The notes under the pieces were generated by a model that was not told where the DNA came from, searched no databases, and worked only from the letters and a program-made list of their open reading frames with translations. This document shows positions 20,010 through 30,000 of a stretch of 64,000 bases of DNA, piece after piece. Location of the stretch: positions 558,001-622,000 of the forward strand of contig JAEBUN010000002.1 of NCBI GenBank assembly GCA_023014365.1, in the 5' to 3' direction. Origin of the DNA: Lepiota brunneoincarnata (lineage: Eukaryota > Basidiomycota > Agaricomycetes > Agaricales > Agaricaceae). Made by a program: the position numbers and the translations under genes. Positions within the stretch are counted from its first letter, which is position 1. The number at the start of each line of letters is the position of its first letter.

Positions 20010-21209
20010 ATGAAAGGGGATGCTGTAGTCACCAACTTCACACCTCTCATAGGTGATACCACTCTTTTGCCCCATCCTCAGTCTCAGAATGACCTGGAGC
20101 TGGCTGGGAAGCAACCCAACTTGGAATGCTTGGATTCTCCTCAACGGATCCCCATGAGCATTAGGTGACATCTCAGGATTATTGGGTATGTCATAAGCTA
20201 ACATGCTGTAAAATGTATGTTGCTATCCCTGACCAGAATGTTATCAAGCACCTATGGCACCTCATTTGTCATGTTCCCTTTCTTTTTGTCGACTACTGTT
20301 CTCTCAGTTGGTTCACCATACTGGGTATTCCTCCGATACAAGGTACCCATAGAGGCAGAGCTGCCAGAACATCAGGCCCCAATCAATGGGTCTGTCAAAT
20401 GTCAATGGCTACTTATTACGGATTGATTAGGAAGCCAGTACCAAGCATACTGCTTGTTGACCATTGGGATGTTACCATATAAGTCCAATATTATTGCTCA
20501 TCTTTCCTCTATTGAAAGTTGGTCATCTAGAATTGCATTCCCATTGATCTCGATGTCACTGCTGCCTAAATGCTCTTGGGCCCATATCCCTGCCACGATG
20601 GGAATACTAAGTGGGATCATTAATGTACTTATCAACCTGGTGTTTCAGGAACATCTCCACCTTCTCTGGGAGGGTGTTGTTGCAAAGATATGGGTCCAGG
20701 TACATGTTATGTTGATAGTGCCTTTTCATCCTCTGACAAATTATCTGTTTTTCTCCTGGCAGTCGTCAAGGAGTGGATGGACAAAGAATCACCCCAGATT
20801 AGGATTTTGGGTATTTTTGTCTTTGCTGGTGATATGGTCCCTTGGGTAAATCACATTGCCTAAGGATGTTTTGTTACCTCCTCGCTCAACACCTTTCAGT
20901 TTTGTCAGTGCACTCATATCAATGATTGTTCTCTCAATCTGGGAGCACAGTCCAAGCAGCACTGCTATCCCCTTATATGAAGTATGCACCAAGGGCAGGG
21001 AGCATGTATTCAAGTTGTTGGTTCTCGGCACTCTTTTTGCCAGAATCGCTCACTTATCCTTCACCTTGACCACATTCACATCATTTCAACCCAATCCTCG
21101 ATATATTAATGTAAATACAATCTCTGTGTATTTTCCATCCCCAGAAGAGAGGGTAGAAGGCACAATTAGATGGTATGAGCAGCTATTCCCACAGAGCTGG
21201 TCTAAGTAG
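20010..21209 (+). pseudogene. Multi-spanning membrane protein, family 1, copy B, best preserved but with a stop
   Basis: Start MKGDAVVTNFTPLIGD aligns with copy A; a further ATG lies at 19992. An in-frame TGA follows PMSIR at the end of exon 1. Later exons are open: FVMFPFFLSTTVLSVGSPYW, then IESWSSRIAFPL with Trp retained, GILSGIINVLINLVFQEH, and SPQIRILGIFVFAGDMV. The last exon has LVLGTLFARIAHLSFTLTTF but has lost the usual stop and runs on to PQSWSK at 21209. Function is unknown; the hydrophobic profile indicates an integral membrane protein. Confidence 0.6.
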
Positions 21210-22436
21210 TGTTTTTACCTTGTAGTACTCTTGTTGGTCCCTTTCTCCCTTTCATGAGCTCCTTGATACAATAGAATACGATATCGCTGAAGGCTGCTTA
21301 GTTCTTGAAGGGGTCAACATCCCAGCTGAGTAATCCTAGCAACATTCTGAGAGACAGTGTCCTGTGAGGGCTCAAGGGTCACTACAGTGATTAATTGTAG
21401 GTTGATGACAGGTAATCCAGTATGGTGGCATTTTTGCTTTCAACTTTGACACCAGGACAGGAGTAAAATAATTATATGTACTGAGTGACCCAATGGAAGG
21501 CTGCCATGTCTACATCGGGAGGTCTTGCGATAACATCAATTTGGTTCTCAGAGTTCAAATTTCCATCCTATCTTAGCAGGGGTGAATCATCTATGTATCA
21601 AAAGCTTTGACCTGCCACTGCAGAAATTCACTGCTACCAAAGCCTCCCATGAGAAGAAGCAGATCAATCCACAGATCCATTGCCCTCTTGGTTTGATCCC
21701 TGGCCATCTGTGGGACCTGTGGTGGCCCTTTTTCAAAGCCACTGATATGTTTAGTGAATATACCTTGTTTATGACAGGATCAAATACTGATTTGAGCACT
21801 CATGGATCACAGAGAATTGAATGCACTGTAAAATTGAGGCCACAAAGGGCCCGGATCAGAAGTGGAATCAAGGGCATTCCTATCTGAAAAATGCCGGGCC
21901 ACATAGAACATCTAAAAAGATGGTATCCTCTTGCATCGGAAAGGGCCGGAAATTGTTATAACACTAGTATCTGAATTGCATGGATATATGGCCAACGTGT
22001 CCTTTGGAGCAGGTTTACTCTCCAAGGGGGCCATTTTCAGAGTGGTGCTGGGCTTCCTAAAATAGCCACAGTACTGCTGTATTCCTGGAGAGCGTGAGAT
22101 GAGAGGAATTTTCCAACCGACGTGCATCTGATATCAACCTTAACTCGAAAGAGGCAGGTCACTAGTGTGAAGATATCTGCTTTCTATGTAAGATCTGCAT
22201 TTGGATGGACAAACAGCCAGTGCCTGTGAGGTTTCCTTCCGCAGAAGGGAGGGCAGAAGGTACGATCAGACAGTATGCATGGCTATGCCTATGGAGCTGA
22301 TCTAGGCAGTGCTTTTATTCTGTAGCACTTTTGTTGGACTCTTTCTCTCCCTTTCTTGAGCTCCTTCATACAAGATGATATAATATCGCTGAGGGCTGCT
22401 TAGTTCCTGAAAGACCCAATATCTCATCTGAGTAAG
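21210..22436. other. Spacer with remnant 3' end of a further membrane-protein copy
   Basis: No intact gene is seen. About 22215-22420 (gagggcagaaggtacgatca, then tagcacttttgttggac) matches the 3' flank of copies A and B, so another copy was reduced to its tail. About 21780-21850 matches the upstream spacer of the unit. Confidence 0.55.
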
Positions 22437-23575
22437 ATGAAGATCATATACAAGTCCCACATGGAAAGGGATGCTGCCATCGCTAACTTTACGCCTTTCG
22501 TGGGCACCATCTTTTCATATCACGCTCAATCTCAGAATGATCCGGAACTGGCGGGAAAGTGGCCTATCCTGGGAAACTTGGGTTTTGCTCAACGGGTCTC
22601 CACAAGCGTTACGCGATTTCTGAAGATTATTCAGTATGTCAAGTGCCGTTAACCGTTACAGGGGATCGGTGTCGCTAACCGAAACTTGATTAAGCACCTA
22701 TGTCATTTCATTCATCATATTCCTATTCCTTTTGTCAACTGCGATCTCCTCGCTTGGCTCCCCATATTGGGTATTCCTTCGATATAAGGCACCTATCGAA
22801 ATAGAACTACCAAAATATCCAGCCCCAATCAGTGCGGTCGACCAAACGCCAGTGGACAGTCGTTATAACTCAGCTGGGAAGCAACTTTAAGGCATACTCC
22901 TCGCTCACCATCGGGTTGTTACCGTATAGCTCCTATATTGTCATTCAGCGCTCCCTCTCTGATATTAAATTTTGATCATCTAGAATTGCGTTCCCGTTGC
23001 TCTCGACTGTCACCGCTGCCTAAATGCTCTTTGGCTCACATCCTTGCTACGACAGGGATACTAAGCGGGGTTATCAATGTACTTATCAATCTGGTGTTCC
23101 AGGAGCACCTATACCTTCTCCAAAAAGGTGCCGCTTGCGGAAATATGGGTCCAGGTATATGTTATATACCAACAATAACTCTTCGTTCTCTGACGGTCTT
23201 TCTTTCTTTCTTCTGACAGTCCTCGAGGAGTGGGTGGGCAAAGAATCGCCATGGATTTCGATTTTGGGTATTTCTGTCTTTGCCGGTGGTATGGTCTCTT
23301 AGGTAATTTGCATGGCACTGAGATCGTCTCTTTCCCCCTGCTTAACATTTTTCAGCTTTGTCAGCACGCTCGTATTAACGATTGTTCTCTCGGTCTGGGA
23401 GCACAGTCCAGCCAACGCTACCACCCCATTACATGGGGCGTGCACCAAGGGCAGGGAGCTTGTATTCAAGTTGGTGGTTCTTGGCGTTCTTTTCGCCGGA
23501 ATCGCTCATTTATCGTTCACCTTGATCACTTTTGCGTCATTTCGAAGGATTTGCACTCAGTCATCGAGGGATTAA
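22437..23575 (+). pseudogene. Multi-spanning membrane protein, family 1, copy C, decayed
   Basis: Exon 1 reads MKIIYKSHMERDAAIANFTPF..TSVTRFLKIIQ with a GTATGT donor. Later exons give FIIFLFLLSTAISSLGSPYW, IKF followed by TGA where copy B has Trp, an extra base near 23008, GILSGVINVLINLVFQEH, WISILGISVFAGGMVS and LVLGVLFAGIAHLSFTLITFASF. It ends at the stop after SSRD at 23575, like copy A. The TGA and the frameshift argue for a pseudogene; the remaining exons are well kept. Confidence 0.6.
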
Positions 23576-24251
23576 TTAGTGAAAATTCCGGTATCTGGTG
23601 TGGACGGGCCTGTGAAACTTGTTTTCCACCGGAGGAGAGAGGGAGGAAGGAACAGGCAGCTGTTTTTGCGGAGCCTAGCCCAAGTGGTATTTTCATCTCG
23701 TAGTTACTCTTGTCGTCCGCTTACCCCTTTTATGAGCTCTATGAACGCAATATAATGCGACATGAACTTTTCCGAGTTCCCAACAGCCTGCTTCTGTACT
23801 GGCTTGGTAATTCGCGGACCCACCACTCCGCTGGTGAAGCAGAGCAGGGCGTATGGGTGAGTTGCATATCTATTCTACTCATCGCCCCATATGGTACTTG
23901 CATCTCGTCCGAGAACTTTACGCTTTCCTCCTATCTCGCCAAGCGCGAGCCTAGGTCGTATGCCCACAACACTGTATATTCCCAATGAAATCAATTTCCA
24001 TGGATTTAATTTATTATTGGGGTTTGTAAAGCTGAACAATTTATTCCGGCCCTGGTACAATTCAGGTAAATGTGCGAGGTGACACTGGGGTATCGCGTTC
24101 AAGCCTGTGGAAAGAACCTCCGAAACAATAACATCGGCTAGCGACGGGAACGTTGGGCGGCGAGATCCGGGGTCTTTAGCCACGCGGACCCCCGCCATTC
24201 GACAGTCCTGGCTGCTCCTGGATAAAGGGCAAATGAGAGTCTTCAGTCCAG
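23576..24251. other. Intergenic
   Basis: Duplicated 3' flank of copy C up to about 23760; beyond that nothing recognisable. Confidence 0.4.
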
Positions 24252-25509
24252 TCACTGAGTTAAACTTACTGCTTGGGGTTTACTACCAAAGAACCACATG
24301 CTGGTCTCTTGGAGCATTTTCTGGAAACCCTCCTGCTGCTTTATAACCTCCGTCATCAAACCCTTCATGAAGTCCGTATCATTCCAAGTTTCAACTTGGG
24401 CAAATAATGGCTTGAGTGAGTCCGACATTTGGTCTGCAAGAAGTTTTTGTAGCATGCCATACAGGGTTCCATCATCCAGCGCTTCTTTGAACCGCATACC
24501 GATGTCTACCAGTAACTCTCCCATGTTAGTCCTTTGAATCAACTGATCAATTATCCGCCACGCTTCGTCCGATTGCGTCCTTGTCAATCGGTCAACCATT
24601 GCCCCGTGTTCAATGAATGGTTTCCAGGAGTTTTCCTTGAGCTCTTGTTCTCTTGCTCTGCCGATATCATCCCGGACCTTCTCCCACATGGTGGATACAA
24701 GAGCAACCTGGTCCATAGGTACGTCGCCGCATAGCTTATTAAACATTTGGAGGTTCTTGAGTGGAGAGCCAGTCATGCAATTGTCGACAATGCAATGGAG
24801 ATAGACGATGCCGCTAAGCTTTACAGTTCTCCTTGTATCTGATGAAGAACGATTAATCAGGGTGTTTTCCTGAATGAAAGGATCAGAGCCTTCCTCACGT
24901 CTGCTCCAGCCAATTGCTGATCATTCGCAATACCTCCACATCGGGCGCGGGCGTATCATCGAACGCAGGGATGTCAACAAGAACGATGCGATCGTCGTAC
25001 CCAGCGTGTTGAACACGTGTGGCTTTGATCCTGGCGGTTTCGGGTTTTGGCGTGTTTTCAATGTGTGGGCCACCAGTAAGAAGGTTGATGAACTAGAAAC
25101 GTGTGTGTATGTATAACTAGCTGGTACGCTGATGATTTCACCTACGGAACTCTTCCCGGTGCCGGTTGGACCCATGAACCTGGATGGTGGGAGATAAACA
25201 CACAAGCAGCATGCAACAGAGCCAACCGATCCGTACGCGATAACAATGTCATCCTTCTTGACTGGAGCGATGAGTTTGGGATCTAGCGTGGCAATTGTGG
25301 AGATATACCGATATCAAGTTTGGAGGCAATGTCGAAGAGGAGAGATCGGGAGTAGAAGAACCGTATGAGTCACTAGGTGTATCGAGTCGAGGAGAGAAAG
25401 ACTTGCCACGCCCTTCGCAAGTAATGTAAGTTTTATTAACCGTCTGGGAATTGTCGATAAATTGAGAATTGGTCACAATGAAATCGTGCGCATTTTGCAA
25501 CATTGACAT
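24252..25509 (-). CDS. AIG1/septin-like P-loop GTPase with NLR-style N-terminus
   Basis: The start MSMLQNAHDFIVTNSQF resembles the short N-terminal motif common on Agaricomycete NACHT/NLR-like proteins. After introns near 25310 and 25230 comes the Walker A/G1 motif MGPTGTGKSS, an intron, then FINLLTGG, and a G3-position motif DIPAFDDT in which the usual DTPG Gly is Ala. After another intron near 24870 come KLSGIVYLH, NLQMFNKLCG and VSTMWEKV, typical of the expanded Agaricomycete G-domain family, then a helical C-terminus (EVIKQQEGFQKMLQET). The stop is at 24252. A role in self/non-self or stress signalling is inferred from the N-terminal motif only. Confidence 0.75.
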
Positions 25510-25836
25510 GGTGGATTGGAGCCAAGGAGTGGTGAGGCAATGAAGGAACAGCTGTTCGCGCTCGGTTTGGTAGGCTGCGTGGCTCTAAGCATCAACAGCT
25601 TCTTGAGCGCTCGATTCTCGAAGTCGCCAGAGTGGATTGAGTGACCATGGAGAATGGGCCCTGCTTGAAATAAGGTGTGTGATCTTGCATTTTACACCAT
25701 CTTGCGCTTGCTCGCAAGATTTCATGAGCCGTAATACAGTAGAATAAACGACTTGAAATTTCGAGCGCCTCGAAAGCCGATCCCGTGATCTCGACCGTGT
25801 TTAATTCACGCGGCTTCCTACTCACTTAGAGCGACG
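25510..25836. other. Divergent intergenic region
   Basis: 327 bp between the head-to-head GTPase and CoA diphosphatase genes, presumably holding both promoters. No clear TATA box or motif is seen. Confidence 0.4.
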
Positions 25837-27332
25837 ATGTCGACCAAAAGTGCACCCAGGCCGCGCAATCTACTCAAGTTCCACCGCCCTGGACTTTCGG
25901 ATCCCTCTACCTCCAAGAAACAAAGGAGGACATCCGTCTCAGTCGATCCTTACAGCCATATACCACAGCCTACGACCGAGTCCAGGCAGTATGCGTCTCG
26001 TCCTCCTTTCCCTAGTCCTCCATCGTGACCTTGCCAGAGGTCTTATTTAATTCTATGGAGCGTCTTACCGTTACAACAGGTGCTTATACCGGCTGGCGTC
26101 GTACCGTGCTCCCAAATGCTCTCTCGTCGTGCCGAGGTCCAGATGTGCTGCAGTGTTGGTTGCATTGTTTGTTGGCAGGATGGGTGACCTCTACGTTCTA
26201 CTCAGCCGGTGCGCGTGCTCTCTTTGCTATAAGGGCATTGGACAATTAACATTGATGCTATGCATAGGAGGTCCGCAACACTGAGAACCTACGCAGGTGA
26301 TACCTCCCTACCAGGTGGGAAGATGGAGAGGAGGGACCGCAACCTCGAGGACACCGCTGTATGTCACATTCTGGTCCCCTCGCTCTGTGGCTGACGTAGG
26401 TTGTTGTATAGCGGAGAGAAGCATATGAAGAGGTGAGCGATTGTACCTTCTTCAGTGTTGCCAAATATAACCTTCTGCACAGATTGGACTTCCACAAGAT
26501 CGGCGCAAGGTTCCCTTATTGTGTATATTGGAGCCATTTCTCGCTGCTGAACTCGTGGTTACGCCGTGCGTGTTACAACGACCCCATCTACACAGCTTCT
26601 TACCATCGTTTCGTTCAGTGTCGTAGTCCTCATTCTCGATAACACTCTCCGAGTACGTCAATACTCGATTCCCCACTCCGTCCATACATCTAAGACCTCT
26701 CTCGATAGCCAATGCTGAATACGGCGGAGGTAGCCTCTCTATTCTCCCATCCGCTATCCTCCTTCCTCTCTACCACCTCACCTTTCCATACATCTGAACC
26801 CGAAACTGTCGAGGTCAAATATCACACCTCCTTCGACGTAGAATCAAGCGCACCACACGGGAAGAAATATCCATTCAAGGTACATCGATTCCTCACCGGA
26901 CGCGAGGCCGGAGGAATCAAACCAATCTTTGGACTCACCGCGTCAGTCGCATTGCGTCTTACCGGGGACCACCACAACTGATAGATATACTTCACAACAC
27001 TTAATAGAGGGATGATGATCAGGGTAGCAATGATAGGATATGACCGTGCATCCGATTTCGAGGTCGTGTCGCCAGATATGCCGTCACTGGACGAACGGAT
27101 AGCATGGGCACTGCTCAATAGGCCCGTCTTCCGTCGTGCTTGTGAGAAGGAAAGAGTGAACCTGGGGCCGGCCATGAAAATCTGCGGTGTGACGAAGGAG
27201 GAGTTTGAGGCCATGAAGAAGGAACAGGATGGTGATGGAGACGGGGGAGGGGATACGACGAGAAGGCAGGGCGAAGGAGAGGTAGCGAGGAGAAGGAGAA
27301 GCTGGGTACGGTTGTGGAAGAGCAAACTCTGA
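25837..27332 (+). CDS. PCD1: Nudix coenzyme A diphosphatase, Pcd1/NUDT7-like
   Basis: Eight exons can be placed: about 25837-26024, 26080-26208, 26268-26358, 26412-26432, 26483-26565, 26619-26652, 26709-26957 and 27011-27332. The joined protein shows CAAVLVALFVGRMGDLYVLL, AGDTSLPGGKME, TARREAYEEIGL (Nudix catalytic glutamates), VPLLCILEPFLA, VVVLILDNTLR, HRFLTGREAGGIKPIFGLTA and IAWALLNRPVFRRACE, the pattern of peroxisomal CoA diphosphatases of the UPF0035 Nudix subgroup. It hydrolyses CoA or oxidised CoA to 3',5'-ADP and phosphopantetheine. Exon 4 is a 21-nt microexon encoding RREAYEE. The C-terminus is KSKL, close to but not a strict peroxisomal SKL signal preceded by basic residues. The first exon is less certain. 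Confidence 0.85.
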
Positions 27333-29142
27333 TACGGTGCTTTTCCAAACAACTGCGTCTGTTTAGTGTGGAAGTAGACAGGTGTGGTTATGAATGCCAC
27401 ACGAGAGACCTGGTCGCTTACAACACCTACTCGTGATTATAGTCCCCTTCCAGCCACTTGTGAGATGCTGCCGTCTGCCGAACTGTCGTCGGGTCGCCCA
27501 GGTCGACACAAAGGGCTCGTATCCCGACAACGTATCCTCCCCCATCGACCCCATCATATAGTTGTGTTGTATTAGCAGGCGAAAATGGAGTGGACAACGT
27601 TTTCTAGGCCATTCGCCATAGGTGTTCGCTCCGGCCCTTTGACCGGTCGCAGATGTTGATGAATGTCAAACAATCGGGTTTGATAATAAGATTTTTTGCA
27701 AGGGCAGGTATTTGGCGATCACGTGCTTTTGTGGTCACTTATCTTGGTTACCGGGCGCTCACCGAGTTAACGTCAGGTTGCGAGTCAAGAATAGGCTTCT
27801 TCTTGTACTTGTTCCATGTCCAATCACCGGATTGCCTGCTTTTACACTGGGAGACTGGTTGAAAGCCTCTTCCAACAGCGGTGCCCGAATCAAAGTCTAT
27901 CGAGTCTCGGTGCCTAGGCTGAACTTGTCTGCTGCTACCACCGAAGAAACGGATCACCTCTACTGACTAACGGCGTCTCAAACTACCTGACTAACACCTC
28001 ACCAACGCGCTTCTTCATAGATCCAACGCTGGATTCCAAGCCGAGATCTTGATGCTCCCTGTGGCGTCGGGGACCCAACACGATCCAGACTGTGGCTGGG
28101 CGGGACCGGATAAACGCCTGCTCGTTCCCACACATAATCAGGATCACTAGCAAAAAGAACTTTGGCCTTTCTTGCGTCTCAACTGGTGCGCCCGATCTCT
28201 TTTCTCGATTACGTGGCTGATTCAAGCAGCTGATTAGGAAGATCGCTCGCTGCATAGATTTGAGATAAGCCGCGTAAGCTTTCACTCGCGATATTTAACA
28301 CGCCTGCTACAGCGAGTGGTCACTGGCTCTGCCCCTCCAATCGCGGCTGCCAGCCAGCCCACCCGATGAATGGCGGGTTGAATATGATAAATCTCCCGCG
28401 AGCCAGCAGACGGCACGTCAAACGGATGCCAGATTGACTACTTGAAGCGTGCGGACAATAACTGTGCGTGGCATACACTGAATCAAGGGTCCAGCTGCCG
28501 GTGCTTTGGCTCTGTATCGACCAGCAGACGACTTACCTGAAGATAGGGATCTCAAACGGTGAGCGGTTGATGCAGAAACTTCCATGAGGGTCTCTAATTC
28601 CCCGCCGACTTGGTTCTAGCACTGGGTAGGTTCACAACCCGGACGTTTATGTGATAAGTTCAACAATAAGCCACTATCTCTCCTCGGACGGGTATCGTTC
28701 ACGCTACTGCCACGATCACAGGACAACCGTTCGATAAGGAGTGCCCATCACGGTAAGTTTGTGACCGTAGCGACTCTGTTTATGCGCATCTTACCTTTGT
28801 AGAATCCATTTAGTCCAGTGCTCAAGTCCGATGAGTACAACGAAGTGCGTCCCCACCCTCTCGAATTCTGTCTGGCTTATTTAGCTCAATGCGCTACAAA
28901 AGGCATGCAGGTCCTTATATCGGGAAGGGTCCGAAATTTTGACGGTGCAGGGATTGCAGCGAGTAAGTGTCCAAACGAAGAGTGTCATTTACAGTGGATG
29001 ATGCTACACATGAGACAGTAAAAATCTGGGAAGACATGACGCGATCACTAAGCAACAAGGGTCTGACAAATTGTCCAAGAAGAAGACGAAACGAAGTGTT
29101 TTAGAGGCCACGGCGAGTGCGCTCATCCTGGCAGCTAGCGTC
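27333..29142. other. Intergenic, no gene recognised
   Basis: Only short ORFs without recognisable domains are present on either strand. Nothing supports a gene, although a short poorly conserved one cannot be excluded around 28800-29020. Confidence 0.4.
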
Positions 29143-30000
29143 TCAATGGTAGTGGTTGTTACCCTTGCCTCCGCCGTGCTTTCCATCGTGGCCACCATGG
29201 CCTCCCTTGCCGTGGTGTCCATTGTCGTGGTGGCCATTGTTGTGGTGGCCGTGTCCTCCATTGCCGTGTCCTCCATTGCCGTGGTGGCCATTGTTGTGGT
29301 GGCCATTGCCGTGGTGGTTATCGTGGTGTTTACCGTGCCCCTTGCCACGACCTCCATCACTATGGCGGTCATAACCTCCTTTACCATGGCCTTTGCCGTG
29401 GCCATCGTGGTGGCCGTCGCGGTGGCCATCGTGATGTTTACCATGGCCGTCGTGGTGGTCATCGTGGTGGTCATCGTGGTGTTTACCGTGCCCCTTTCCA
29501 CGACCTCCATCACTATGGCGGTCATAACCTCCTTTACCATGGCCTTTGCCGTGGCCATCGTGGTGGCCGTCGCGGTGGCCATCGTGATGTTTACCGTGAC
29601 CGTCGTGGTGGTCATCGTGGTGGTCATCGTGGTGTTTACCGTGCCCCTTTCCACGACCTCCATCACCATGGCGGTCATACCCTCCTTTACCATGACCTTT
29701 ACCGTGGTCGTCGTGATGTTTGCCATGACCGTCATGGTGGCCGTCATGGTGGTCGTCGTGGTGGTCATCGTGATGTTTACCGTGGCCATCGTGGTGCCCT
29801 TTGCCGTGGCCATCATGGTGTCCTTTGCCGTAACCACCACGGTCTCCTTTACCGGGGTGAGGATCGGACTTGGGAGCGGGTGGAGTGTAAGGCGTGTCTC
29901 CCCGTTTGGCAACGGCACCAGATACATCGTAAGTCGGGGCCGCAGCAACCAACGCAGTGCTAGTGCACGCGAGGATAATCAAGGTCTTGAAGAACTTCAT
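29143..30000 (-). CDS. Secreted His/Asp/Gly-rich repeat protein
   Basis: 285 residues. Signal peptide MKFFKTLIILACTSTALVAAA is followed by a short propeptide with one Lys-Arg site (AVAKR/GD). The rest is HHD/GHGK-type repeats: a 51-residue unit (period 153 nt, phase points 29333, 29486 and 29639) contains GGYDRHSDGGRGKGHG and a HHDDHHDDHHDGH cluster. The very high His and Asp content suggests metal binding outside the cell (inference). Upstream in sense there is an apparent 5'-UTR intron from GTAAGC near 30065 to CAG just before ATCATGAAG, and a TATAAAA-type box near 30203-30215. The gene is paralogous to 34548-35456. Confidence 0.75.
   Translation of the reverse strand: MKFFKTLIILACTSTALVAAAPTYDVSGAVAKRGDTPYTPPAPKSDPHPGKGDRGGYGKGHHDGHGKGHHDGHGKHHDDHHDDHHDGHHDGHGKHHDDHGKGHGKGGYDRHGDGGRGKGHGKHHDDHHDDHHDGHGKHHDGHRDGHHDGHGKGHGKGGYDRHSDGGRGKGHGKHHDDHHDDHHDGHGKHHDGHRDGHHDGHGKGHGKGGYDRHSDGGRGKGHGKHHDNHHGNGHHNNGHHGNGGHGNGGHGHHNNGHHDNGHHGKGGHGGHDGKHGGGKGNNHYH

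Noticed and set aside
26822..27400. 192-residue minus-strand ORF
   Set aside because: Opposite the last two exons of the CoA diphosphatase, whose conserved motifs are on the plus strand.
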